Origin: Chrysochromulina tobinii
Lineage: Eukaryota; Haptophyta; Prymnesiales; Chrysochromulinaceae
Length of the DNA: 44,701 nt
Reading direction: 5' to 3'
Assembly: GCA_001275005.1 (NCBI GenBank)
Contig: JWZX01003188.1
Span: 1-44,701 of the forward strand
Each line of letters starts with the position of its first letter. Within the stretch, counting starts at the first letter, position 1. Of the stretch, positions 10,401 to 19,407 are shown piece by piece. Below the pieces are notes generated by a model, which did not search any database, was not told the origin of the DNA, and worked only from the letters and a program-made list of their open reading frames with translations. The translations under genes were made by a program, and so were the position numbers.

Positions 10401-10692
10401 GGAGCTCTTTGCTCTGACGAAGCGAGTCAGCGGCACCAATCGTCTGACGGAGCTCAAGCCCACGCGAGACTCGTGCCAGAAGGCGATGACCTACACCATC
10501 GACCCGGCGTCTCGCTACGTGCAGCTGCCCGCGCTCGCTGCCAGCGCGCTTCGCCGCCGACGAGCACCTCGAGCGCTAATGGCCTCGAGCGCTGATGGCA
10601 AAAGGCTGATGTATGGGGGATATTCATTGAGTTGTCGAGGCTTGAGCTTCGTCTCCCATGGGCGTCTTGCTCTTGGTGAGTGGTACCACTGA
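7448..10692 (+). CDS. MICAL-like flavoprotein monooxygenase with long Pro-rich N-terminus
   Basis: Two exons, 7448-10095 and 10233-10692, give 1035 aa. The C-terminal half (about 500-1000) matches the FAD monooxygenase domain of MICAL, which oxidises actin methionines. It has VLGGGPIGLR near residue 503, EQR ending the second strand, the family signature NILHLWDW near 540, a DATGARC segment, and a GDALQEPFW/PEGLGINRG motif joined exactly across the intron. The end has DPASRYVQLPA, matching the DPATRYPNL motif of MICAL. The intron is GTGAGT...CGGCAG and splits a Trp codon. The first ~490 residues have no recognised domain. They contain 18-nt coding repeats (TPVEQA, MPVEQA, TPFKQA) at 7561-7614, charged stretches, and Pro-rich blocks such as PSLPLPPRPPAP. 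No CH or LIM domain follows, unlike animal MICAL. The last ~50 residues are not family-like, and a GTGAGT at 10676 leaves open a further intron. Confidence 0.85.
10096..10232 (+). repeat. Intron made of ~10-nt tandem units (TGATGACTTC/TGATGACCAC)
   Basis: The 137-nt MICAL-like intron is almost entirely a decamer array (about eleven units from 10110 to 10220) with variants TGATGACCAC, TGATGACCAT and TGATGACTTC. Donor GTGAGT and acceptor CGGCAG lie outside the array. The reverse strand of this array gives a spurious repetitive peptide. Confidence 0.9.
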
Positions 10693-11139
10693 GCTCAGTG
10701 TTTGCATGCGCATGAGTTTGTCGACGATAATTGTTGGCTCCCGCGAGCACTTGGGGCGGTGCCGGTGCGACGGCGCGGGCGAGCGGCAGAGCGCAGAGGA
10801 TCCCGGGAGAGATACAGAGATTCCCCCTGGCGTGGTGCCTGGACGTGTGGGTCGCCTACGGAATAGAGAGGCCTCGGGATGCTCGATCCACGCGATTGGC
10901 CGATCGCACGCCGGGGTCCGCGCTCCCCCGCCGGGCTCCGCGCGCCGACCGCCGATGGCGGTGCCGCGCGACACGAACCTCGAACGTTGCCCGTGAACTT
11001 CGGTTGCGGTCCGGTCGCGGTCCGCGGTCAGGACCTCGGGTTCGCATCTGCCATCTCACATAATTTTTTGCCGTCGCAACCGCGGAACGTAATATAAGGG
11101 CATTCTTAAACGTTGGTACGCGGGGTTTGGTACCGGCTA
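10693..11139. other. Convergent intergenic region, no gene seen
   Basis: Lies between the MICAL-like stop and the K+ channel stop. GC-rich with no domain-bearing ORF. AATATAAGGG at 11090-11099 is the only TATA-like string. A short additional MICAL exon here cannot be excluded. Confidence 0.3.
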
Positions 11140-13389
11140 TCAGGAGGTCGTCTCTCTGGCATGTTGAACAGCTCCGTCTGGCAGTACCTGAACGTTCACG
11201 TCAATGGGTGTTGCCGCCCTCAGTGCATCAAGCCTCTGGTCAAAAAGCTGCAGCTGTGCATCCATCCTGGCCTGAGCGGCCTGCATGTCACGCAGCATGT
11301 CAACGAGCCGACTGGTCGTCTCTTCGAGCCTCCCATGAGCCGCGTGGGGAGCGACAACATCCTCGTGCACACTTCCGTCCAAACTCGCGGCTCCGCGCGG
11401 TTCGTGGGGGCCACACCCTTCGTCCAAACTGTCCAAAGGTTTGGCTTTCCTGTTCGAACTTAGGCGGGTACTGGTCGGGCTGAATCCACTCTCGTCAGGC
11501 TCAGTTCTCCACGACTCAAGGTAAGTGTACCCCTGCGCATCTTCGCAGCGTATGAAGGAGCGGCACGTCGCGAATCCTGTCCTAGGTCTATCTCCTGGAC
11601 TAACGTCGTTGCCGACTTGCGAGAGTGACAGGATCAGATAGCGCTGCAAGACGATGTTACGCATGCGCTTCCGAATCTTCGCCATCTCGTCAGGGAAAGC
11701 ATTCCCCACCCGGACAAAGTCGTGACGGCGCAGCAGCATACACTCGCAGAAGGTCAGCGCCACCGCTTGTGAGTGGTCGACGATCGCAAAGTCGCGCTGT
11801 GGGAGGAGTGCATCTTCGCCCCACACGCGCCCCTTGCCCAGAAAGCGATAAAGCTTCACCACCATGCCCTGTTTGAGCACGTACAGCTGGCCGATGGGCA
11901 TCCGCTCGTGCACGATGAATGCAGAGAGCTGGAGTTCCATCGCGAGCGCTGCGACAAAGTCCCTCTCGAGCCGCGTCGAGCCGAGCCCGTTGAGGAACCA
12001 GATCTGCCTGAGCCAGATGCTGTTCGCCGCGACCGCGACCGTTCCCTTGAGCAGCGGGGACATCTTGGCGAGAAGGTCTTCATCGTCGTTAGCCTCGAGC
12101 ATGTGGCGCGCGTTGTGAAAGTACTCGCGCAGCATGATACGCATATCCTTGGGCAGCTGACGCTCGCGCATAAAGTAGTTGAGGGTGTCCATCGTGTTGC
12201 GGTACTGCACAAGGTTCGGGTTGAGGGTGGAGTAGACGCCCGCGATCGTGCCGATGACGTACGCCCACGCGGACGCAGTCACGAGCATGAGAACGACCGC
12301 CACGGCCTGCTCGGGAGTGTTCTGCGCAGAGATGTCGCCATAACCGATGCCCGTGAGCGTCATGGTCGCCCAGTACAGCGCAGCAACGTACAACTCAAGC
12401 GGGCTGTCGAAGTCCTGCCCCTTGTCCTCTCGCATCGCCCGCTTCCACGTAGGTGACTCGTCATCAATGAAGAGGCTTGGCAAGAAGCTCCACATGCATG
12501 CTGAAAGGTGGGCGATGGAAATGATCATGAAGATGAGTTTAATGATCTCTGTCACAGCGTACGTGATCTCAAAGTACTTGACGAGCAGGTCGGTGATCAG
12601 TGAAGTGAAGACGCGCGCCGCCTTGAGCACTCGCGCCAGCTTTACGAGGCGCAGCAATCGAATCGTGCGTACACCCAGTGCGGCCTTCATCCCGGTGCGT
12701 TCCGAGCCATCCAGCGGACCACTCCCCACTTCTGGTCGTGTGGGATCGTGCACAAAGGGGTAGCACGTCGCGTTTTCATCGAGTAGCAGGACCACGTAGA
12801 TAGGCAGGATCGAGAGGACGTCAAAGAAAAACCAAGTCTTCAAGTATTGCCATGCGATCTTCCTCTTACTCGTGACCCAAACCCCCGTCGTTCCGTCCAC
12901 GTACTGCAGATGGAAAAGGATCACAATATCAATCATAAAGAGCAGATCGATGATGCGATTGAACAGGAACAGTCCGTCCACGCACTGCGCATCTTCGACG
13001 AAGCCAACCTCGTAGGGCGTCACGATTGCGGTCAGTACCGTTGCAAAGAATGTGACAACGTCCCAAATGGGTATCCACGTTGAACGCTGTGGGTTGATAG
13101 TGTCCCGATCTCCCATGTACGATTTGATGAGCATCGAACGCATCCTTTGCTTGTTGAGCTTCTCGGTGCGCGGATTCGGAATCCTTGAAGTGCTCTGCGG
13201 GTCGTTGGACGGACGGCCTGAATTATCGACCACTCGAAGCTCCACGTCGGACCGACGTTGCAGGACTTTCATTCCCCGTAAAGCCGGGGTCCACAAATCT
13301 GATACGGTGTATAGGGGCAAGGTTGCAGCGCGCGGTTTGGTCGGTCCAATCTTGCGCACGTCCGGCGACTTGTCCAGGCTGGCGTCCAT
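11140..13389 (-). CDS. Voltage-gated K+ channel of the CNG/HCN/EAG superfamily
   Basis: 749 aa, one exon. Six membrane segments can be placed: S1 ~107-125, S2 ~140-160, S3 ~185-203, S4 ~240-262 (regular Arg/Lys: RTIRLLRLVKLARVLKAAR), S5 ~280-303, S6 ~360-388. The pore carries the K+ filter TGIGYGD (residues 346-352). A C-linker (YFMRERQLPKDMR) and a cyclic-nucleotide-binding-type domain (~480-600) follow. In that domain the phosphate-binding region reads WGEDALLPQRDFA, so the usual R-A/T anchor is not clear and ligand binding is doubtful. The last ~150 residues contain a Ser/Arg-rich linker and a predicted coiled coil (about 685-725; LEETTSRLVDMLRDMQ), possibly for tetramer assembly. The first ~100 residues are hydrophilic and cytoplasmic. 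A minus-strand TATA-like TATATAGG lies at 13592-13599, about 200 bases upstream of the start. Confidence 0.93.
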   Translation of the reverse strand: MDASLDKSPDVRKIGPTKPRAATLPLYTVSDLWTPALRGMKVLQRRSDVELRVVDNSGRPSNDPQSTSRIPNPRTEKLNKQRMRSMLIKSYMGDRDTINPQRSTWIPIWDVVTFFATVLTAIVTPYEVGFVEDAQCVDGLFLFNRIIDLLFMIDIVILFHLQYVDGTTGVWVTSKRKIAWQYLKTWFFFDVLSILPIYVVLLLDENATCYPFVHDPTRPEVGSGPLDGSERTGMKAALGVRTIRLLRLVKLARVLKAARVFTSLITDLLVKYFEITYAVTEIIKLIFMIISIAHLSACMWSFLPSLFIDDESPTWKRAMREDKGQDFDSPLELYVAALYWATMTLTGIGYGDISAQNTPEQAVAVVLMLVTASAWAYVIGTIAGVYSTLNPNLVQYRNTMDTLNYFMRERQLPKDMRIMLREYFHNARHMLEANDDEDLLAKMSPLLKGTVAVAANSIWLRQIWFLNGLGSTRLERDFVAALAMELQLSAFIVHERMPIGQLYVLKQGMVVKLYRFLGKGRVWGEDALLPQRDFAIVDHSQAVALTFCECMLLRRHDFVRVGNAFPDEMAKIRKRMRNIVLQRYLILSLSQVGNDVSPGDRPRTGFATCRSFIRCEDAQGYTYLESWRTEPDESGFSPTSTRLSSNRKAKPLDSLDEGCGPHEPRGAASLDGSVHEDVVAPHAAHGRLEETTSRLVDMLRDMQAAQARMDAQLQLFDQRLDALRAATPIDVNVQVLPDGAVQHARETTS

Positions 13390-13742
13390 ACGCCAGCGTG
13401 TTGAGTGTACCCTTCAGGACGTGCGATGCGAGACTTATGCCCCCTGGTCGCCCCTTTGGAGTCGTTTCTTCAGCCAGTTCAGTTCAGTTCAGTTTCTTCG
13501 CGGTCCCCCCACGCTCTTCAGCCGAGTATGGCAATCACGATCACACAACGAAGTTCAGTCAGACAGAACTCTCAACACCACCACGCACACACACCTATAT
13601 ACTTAAAGACGATTCAACGCGGTAGGCTCTCGAGGGGGTCCCAACTTTCAGAGCTTTCAGTTTCGCTCAACGCGCGCGCGCGCGCTCGCGCAGCACGACT
13701 GCACGTGGGGCACTCGGCTGAACTGGGAACACAACATGCATG
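13390..13742. other. Upstream region of the K+ channel with short tandem repeats
   Basis: Contains an AGTTC tandem (about 13476-13493), a CACACACAC stretch near 13580-13590, the TATA-like ATATACTTAAAG at 13596-13607 and a GCGCGCGCGC run at 13671-13682. No coding sequence is supported. Confidence 0.4.
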
Positions 13743-14433
13743 TCAAGCTGAGCCCGACCACCAAGACGTACCGGACGAGTCCACATCTCCATCGTACTCG
13801 ACTAGCGGTGGCGGCGATGCAGGTGGCGGAGGCGAAAACGGTGCCGGGGGCAGGGGAAGCAGAAATGGTGGATACGGCGGCGGAGGCGGCGGAGATGGTG
13901 GTGAGGGCGGGAAAGGGGAAGGCGGCGGCGATGGCGGCGGAGGCGGAGATGGAGGTGGCGGGCATGGCGGCCATGAAGGCGGCATCGTCAAGCTGCGACG
14001 GTGAGAGTCGAAAGTCACGCGGCCTGTCAGCGCATGGAATCGACGCGAGGCCACAAGCAGTCAAGCGGCTTAGCGCGATTCTATTCGAGTCGGGCAGTCA
14101 CCTGCTCCACCATGGCGGCGGGCTGGGCGGCGCAGGCATTGACGGAGGAGGTGGCCTCAGCCGACGTGGAGGAGGTGGCTTAGGTGATGGAGGTGGGGGG
14201 GGTCGCGGCGGCGGTGGAGAAGGTGGCGGTGGCGGCGGTGGCGGGGAGGAGGGTGGTGGCGGTGGCGGTGGTGGATAGTTCAGCACTATGAACGGAGGCG
14301 GCGGGGGTGAAAATGGTGGCGCAGGCGGAGAAGGAAAGGGAGCGAGCATCGGCGGAAAGGGAGGCGGTGGGAACATCGGTGCGAGCCAGCTGCTCAAGCC
14401 GTCGAGAGCGGCGGGAGTGGCTTGTGAGCGCAT
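13743..14433 (-). CDS. Possible spliced Pro-rich (SPPPP-repeat) protein
   Basis: Two minus-strand ORFs rich in SPPPP/PPPPP join in frame if bases 14101-13993 are a 109-nt GT-AG intron (donor GCAG/GTGACT, acceptor GTCGCAG). The codon AG+C at the junction gives Ser, and the product is about 190 aa. The size and boundaries fit the other introns here. The composition resembles hydroxyproline-rich, pherophorin-like algal wall proteins or formin-type Pro-rich linkers, but there is no clear signal peptide and no recognised domain. The complementary strand reads as Gly-rich in two frames, so the region may simply be GGC/CCG low-complexity DNA. Confidence 0.35.
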
Positions 14434-15348
14434 TCGGTTGCTCTACTCGCCAAAACAATGAGACGAATCGTCGACGGTTGCGCACCGCCCGCGTGAGCTT
14501 GGCAAACAGAGGCTTATCTTGAAGAACAGGCGCGTTTGTTTCATGTCAAGTCAAGTCAAGTCAAGTCAAGACGACGTCGATGAGCGTGCGAAGCGCACAC
14601 CAGGGGACACCGGACCGGGTCGGTGTAGGAGAAGGAAGCCTTCGTACCCTAAATAACAACTGCCAACTCAACGCCGGAAACTAGAGCCGTATTGGGAACC
14701 TATACACTCGAGGACCGCGCTCAGACGGACGAAAGAAGGTTGACACTTTTGTCTGACTCGTGAATCATATCAAAAACAAAACATAAATCAACTTCAACTT
14801 TCACCTTCAACATCAAATCATCAACAACGGGCGCGGCGCGGCGCCCCGCCGCGACGCCGCCTCGCTCTGTTGAGAGTTGACAGATGACACTCAGTCCATT
14901 TTGAAACCATTTGAAACTTGAAATCCTTGGGACTCTAAGGGGGTGGGAACTAGACATATACCGGATCGGCGCATACCCGTTCTGAGGCGGTTGAGATCTC
15001 TCCTTCTGCGGTGCGCGGCTACCCACGCGCCTCTCCACGCCGCACAGGCACAGCATGCCCTCACATGGTACATGTACGAGCACGGGACGATGGCACATGC
15101 GATGCCCGTTGACGATTCGGAGCGCCTGGCGGCGCTAGCGCCACGGAGGGTGCTGGGCCCTGGGCGCGCCCCAACGCGAGAGAGCATGATCGACGGGGCT
15201 CCACCGCGGAGTCGTTGGGCAGCAGGCGGCAGGCAGCCGCACGGTGGCGTCTGCACGGCGGGAGTCTCTCGGAGACGGCGTGTGCCACGCCTTCGGCCTC
15301 GGCGCGGCGACTCCCGTAGGGCCAGGGCCAGGGCAGCCAGCAACCGAC
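14434..15348. other. Intergenic region with a pentanucleotide microsatellite
   Basis: No supported gene. It contains the TCAAG microsatellite (listed separately), an AT-richer patch (14750-14825) and a GC palindromic patch GGGCGCGGCGCGGCGCCCC (14829-14847). The ORFs at 14891-15343 and 14943-15890 are compositional shadows. Confidence 0.4.
14546..14570. repeat. (TCAAG)5 microsatellite
   Basis: Five exact copies of TCAAG in a row, preceded by TCATG, a one-base variant of the unit. Confidence 0.95.
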
Positions 15349-16579
15349 TTAGGCTCCGTCGAGCGCCGCCTCGAGCGCCTCCGCCTCGGCCTCCGTCTCG
15401 GCTGTGGCTGTCATATCGTATTCGTCAGCTCCTGGCGCGACGGGCCCCGGCGCGACTGGTGCTGCTACTGCTTCTGTGGCTGCTGTGGCTGCGGGTGCGG
15501 CCGGCCGGACAGCACCGTCGCCGTTGCCTTCCTGAGAGGAAGGCAACGCGGCGCCTGCGGAGGCACCGTCTTCGGCAGCAGCAGCAGCGGCCGCATGATT
15601 GGCCTCGCCGCTCGGCACCGCAGATGAGGGTGCGACGGCAGCTGCAGCGGCGGCGGGAGAGCCTCCCTCCTCAACCTCCTCGTCGAGCGAGGACGTCAGG
15701 CACAGATGCGGCGGCAAGGACGCGCCCGTGGCGCCCAACGGTGGAGAGGCGTTGGAGGCGGCGGCCGGCGGTTTGGTTGGCGAGCCCGCGGCGGCCATCT
15801 TGGCTGCCTCGGCCTTGGCAAACGTGTGTATCGAGTGCCCAGCCAAGTCAGCCATCAGCCAAGGCTGCAACGACTTCTGCGCGCGGTTGATCAGCTGGCT
15901 CGCGCTGCCGGGCCAGCACCCGGACTCAATCTTGGAGAAGAGCAGATCCGGCCCGTAGACCTTGTGGCTCTGCGTGTTCACCAGCTTGAAGGTCACCTCA
16001 AAGGCGCCGATGCGCGGCGCGAATTGCTCCTGCTTCGCGCCCAAGCCGCCCGGAAGGAAAGCTGCTTCGCGCCCCAAGCGGTTGCGCGACACTGCCGACA
16101 TGGCAGACTGCGGCCGTGACGTGCGCGTGCTAGCTGCCGACTGCGGTCGCGTCTGGCGGCCGCCACCGGCACCACCGCTGACTCGCACGGCGCCTGGTGT
16201 GCTCGGGTCGATGCGCACCGCGCCCATGCCTGGCTCCCACTTGTGAAATGAGCAGCTGCCCTCGCCAGCGAGCAGGTCGAGTGTCTGGCTGCAGCCTGCT
16301 GAACTCCTCCTCGTACTTTTCGTGCGAGCCCTTGAGGCTGCCCAGCTTGGATGGGCGCTGCGCCTCGCACATCTCGACAACGATGACGAGGTCGTGGTGC
16401 TTCTGCAGTGTCAGCAGCGGCGGCTTCTCCTCCTCAGCGTCGAGGTCCATGATGTTGTTTACGCCCTTGGATCGAAGGACGGCATCGACGACGTCCGAAC
16501 GCGTCGGGTCCCTGGGCGGTGGTGAGCCTTCTGAGGCACGCGCCATCGTCGGTCCGGAGCGAACGCAGTCGTCAGGCAA
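15349..16579 (-). CDS. Frameshifted gene, possible Rdx-like (SelW/SelH) thioredoxin fold
   Basis: Frame A runs from 16579 (or Met at 16546) to about 16290 and frame B from there to the stop at 15349. The switch is a single surplus base near 16283-16293 (CAGGCTGCAGCCAGAC), with no usable splice pair. Frame A ends in a strand VIVVEMCEAQ followed by a helix, and frame B continues that helix. About 80 residues later comes GAFEVTFKLVNTQ, then LLFSKIESGCWP and a final helix (ASQLINRAQKSLQPWL). That order (strand, Cys, helix, G-x-F-E-V strand, SK..G.WP, helix) resembles the Rdx family. However, the Cys motif is C-E-A-Q rather than CxxC/CxxU, and a low-complexity insert with RPQSA-type repeats separates the halves. 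The last ~140 residues are Ala/Glu-rich. Function unknown. Divergent from PSMA4. Confidence 0.5.
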
Positions 16580-16918
16580 TTCGCCGCAGACCAGTCAAGC
16601 GAGGCCACAAACGGCCTTGTTGCTCACAAACGGCCTAGGCCCGAGGTGGGACACTGATGCGTGAACAGTCGGGAGAGTCGACACCGACATCGAGCAGACG
16701 TTGCAGGGTGCCATCGGAGCGCCCACTTCGACGCTTTCGTGGAGGGACGCCTTGCGCGAAGTGCGTGTGCTGCGCGTCCGCGTGACTGCCGCGCGCGCGC
16801 GCGCGCCGCGCGCGAAGCCGAAAGAGCCGGATCGCGCTCACGCCCGCGCGCTTCTGTGCCCTGCCCCTATCCGCCGCGCACAGGCTCGGCTCGCGCGTGT
16901 GGTCGTTCGCGTTGCGCC
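16580..16918. other. Divergent upstream region (Rdx-like gene / PSMA4)
   Basis: Holds both promoters by position. A GCGCGCGCGCGCGCGC alternating tract lies at about 16790-16812. CAAACGGCCT occurs twice (16609-16618, 16627-16636) and is the only obvious short repeat. Confidence 0.35.
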
Positions 16919-17845
16919 ATGTCGCGCCGCTACGACTCGCGCACGACCATCTTCTCGCCCGAGGGGCGTCTCTACCAGGTAGAGTACGCCATGGAGGCGA
17001 TCTCGCATGCGGGCACCGCGATCGGCATCCTGGCCTCGGACGGTATCGTCTTGGCCGCCGAGAAGAAGCTCACCTCCAAGCTGCTCGAGCCGACCAAGTC
17101 CTCTGAGAAGATGTACATGATCGATGAGCACATCGCGGTTGCGGTCGCGGGCATCACCGCCGATGCGAATATCCTGATCAACCAGGCACGGATGCACGCG
17201 CAGCGTTACCGCTTCGCCTTCCAGGAGCAGCAGCCTGTCGAGCAGCTCGTGCAGACCCTCTGCGACGAGAAGCAGGCGTACACGCAGTACGGCGGGCTCC
17301 GCCCCTTTGGCGTGTCAATGCTCTACGCGGGCTGGGATAAGACGTGAGCCCCAAAGCCGCCTGCGCGTTCTTGCGCGCGCCACCCCGAGACATCCTATCG
17401 GAGGATGAGGGGGGCGTCACCCCATGCGTACTTTGGCCCTCTCGCGGTTCCCCAACTCGCTCCCCATGTTCGATCTCCGCCCTGACCGCAATACATGCGC
17501 CGATGCTCTCTGCGCAGGTATGGCTTTCAGCTGTACCAGTCAGATCCCTCGGGCAACTACAATGGGTGGAAGGCCACGTGCATCGGCGCCAATAACCAGT
17601 CGGCTATGTCGCTCATGAAGCAGGAGTACAAGGACGAAGTGATCCCCCTGAGCGCCGCGCTGCAGCTCGCGATGAAGGTGCTCACCAAGACGTGCGACGC
17701 GACCTCGCTCACTGCGGACAAGTTTGACCTCGCAACGCTCACCAAGAACGCCGAGGGCAAGATCGTCTACCACGAGTTTACCGAGGCCGAGGCCCAGAAG
17801 CTGCTCGAGCTCGCGAAGGCGGAAGCCGCGTCCGCAGACGCGTAA
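16919..17845 (+). CDS. PSMA4: 20S proteasome subunit alpha type-4
   Basis: Outer-ring alpha subunit of the 20S proteasome core. Two exons, 16919-17343 and 17518-17845, give 250 aa, the usual family length. The N-terminus [25 protein letters not shown] is the alpha-type signature (shown here in two parts: [12 protein letters not shown] and [13 protein letters not shown]). Internal motifs include [18 protein letters not shown] and [14 protein letters not shown], with [14 protein letters not shown] across the junction. The intron (174 nt) runs GTGAGC...TGCGCAG and interrupts the Thr codon after GWDK. Alpha subunits are not catalytic. The C-terminus is shorter and less Lys-rich than in human PSMA4. 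The sequence is intact, in contrast to the frameshifted neighbour. Confidence 0.97.
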
Positions 17846-18249
17846 GATGCGGCGACGCGCCGCCATGGTTGCGGGCCGGGAGAATAAGGGACCCACACCG
17901 CAGCGCAACGTGTGTACTCTGTTGCGTGGGGCGGGGGGATTAATGAGATGGTAATTTTACAAAATCCATGCAGAACGGACGAGGGGGCGCCGCGCAAACT
18001 ATGGCCCGGCGCCGCCCCGCGGCGGGTCTCCGCACGCCTCGTCGCGTCACGCCAGGCCACCGCGCGCCGCCGGCGGCCGCGGAGGGGCCCGGCACACGCT
18101 CCTCGCTGGGCCGGCAGCAGGCGGACCGCGTTAGCGCGCCGGAGCGCCCGGGGAGGGGACCGGCGACACCCACCCACCGGCGCGTACTAGGGCACGACGT
18201 CGCCGGGCATGCCACGGCGCGCCTTCTGCTTCTCCGGCACACTGTGGAT
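17846..18249. other. Convergent 3' region, no gene seen
   Basis: Between the PSMA4 and hydrolase stops. Very GC-rich (18000-18180) after a short AT-rich patch at 17936-17965. No domain-bearing ORF. Confidence 0.4.
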
Positions 18250-19161
18250 TCACCAGAGCCCGAGCCCACGGAGGAGCACATTGCCCATGTTCTTGTACCC
18301 CTTGTCGTTGGGATGGCACTGGTCGCATGACTGCGCGTCGCAATAGAAGCCGCACGCGGGATATTCCGAGTCCTTGGCGCACGTGGTGGGCCAATCCGGA
18401 TCGGTCTCCCATTGGTGCTCACCACCCATGGGGATGAACATGTCGATGATACCTGTGACTGCGGAATTTGCGGCTGCGATCATCGGCACCAGGACCGGGT
18501 ACAGGGAGTTGATGACGGTACGGTTCATCCCATACGCATTGTCTTCCATGAGCGGCGGCGGTACCATCAGGTAGATCTTGGGCGGCTTGCCCGACTCCGT
18601 GCCTAGCGTGCTGACGACCTCGATCATGTCGTTGTAATCGGCCGCGAATTGGCAGTCCCATATCTTGGGCGCTGTGGGTGTGCCGCAGTCATGCGGCCAA
18701 TTGTTGGGGCCGTGGGAGCCCGGGTCCTTCGCGTCATTCGTCCCGAGCATGATCGTCACGATGTCCCACTTGTTCGTCGTGAGCGTTATGTAACTCGACC
18801 GCTGCCAGTATGGCGAGTCGGCCTTCTTAAGCATCGTGCTCCCACACTCTCCCAGATTGGTGACCGAGTAGGAGCCCGCACCGTGTGAGGCATCGAGCAG
18901 CATCTGGAGCTGGCTCGGATACGGGTGGTTGCCACCCGAGCTGCATACGCCAGCAGTGATGGAGTCGCCGATCGTGGCAATCGTGACCGACTTATTCGAG
19001 GCCTTGCGCTGGTGGCAAACGAGGTCATCAGCCGCCTGCGCGACGCTGAGGTTGAGGAGCGGGTGCTTCCGGTCGCATGATGGGAACCCGGGCACACCGA
19101 GTCGCGGGTTGATTGGCAGCAGTTGGTCGTGCGAGCAAGCTGCCAGGAAGATCGGTGTCAA
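18250..19161 (-). CDS. SGNH/GDSL-family hydrolase, probably extracellular
   Basis: 303 aa, one exon. All SGNH blocks are present: block I IGDSITAG with nucleophile Ser67, block II Gly in NLGECGS (~104), block III GTNDA with Asn142, and block V D-Q-C-H-P with Asp280 and His283. Family members are esterases, lipases or carbohydrate deacetylases; the substrate cannot be told. At least ten Cys (for example C29, C49, C73, C106, C159, C170, C261, C270, C274, C279, C282) suggest disulphides and secretion. The predicted N-terminus (MTPIFLAACS) is only weakly signal-like, so an upstream exon with the real signal peptide is possible. The gene is on the same strand as the chorismate mutase gene, 246 bases downstream of it, and the two are presumably transcribed separately. 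Confidence 0.88.
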   Translation of the reverse strand: MTPIFLAACSHDQLLPINPRLGVPGFPSCDRKHPLLNLSVAQAADDLVCHQRKASNKSVTIATIGDSITAGVCSSGGNHPYPSQLQMLLDASHGAGSYSVTNLGECGSTMLKKADSPYWQRSSYITLTTNKWDIVTIMLGTNDAKDPGSHGPNNWPHDCGTPTAPKIWDCQFAADYNDMIEVVSTLGTESGKPPKIYLMVPPPLMEDNAYGMNRTVINSLYPVLVPMIAAANSAVTGIIDMFIPMGGEHQWETDPDWPTTCAKDSEYPACGFYCDAQSCDQCHPNDKGYKNMGNVLLRGLGLW

Positions 19162-19407
19162 TCATGATCAATTCCGCAAGTTTGAATCCCCAATGGGAGT
19201 TTGGGACGCATCGGAGCCTCCGGAATACAAAATACATTTCGCAGCTCTACAACATGAGCTACACGACGACATGGACGTGAGGAGAACACGCTCATAGAGC
19301 TCCATAGGTCTTGACTGTGAACTTACATAAGCCCTCGGTCTTACGTCTTCGCGTCTTCGGCTGCCTCTTCTGTCTTCAAGAACGAAGAAGACAAGAACCC
19401 GCAGCGC

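Noticed and set aside
9752-10463. Long minus-strand ORFs with repeated SSEVIRSHQK-like peptide
   Set aside because: They arise from translating the reverse complement of the decamer intron array (10 nt x 3 = 10 residues) and overlap the MICAL-like coding exons.
10693-11099. Extra MICAL exon in ORFs at 10658-11063
   Set aside because: The frames give Arg/Gly/Pro-rich peptides with no CH, LIM or other domain; only the GTGAGT at 10676 hints at splicing.
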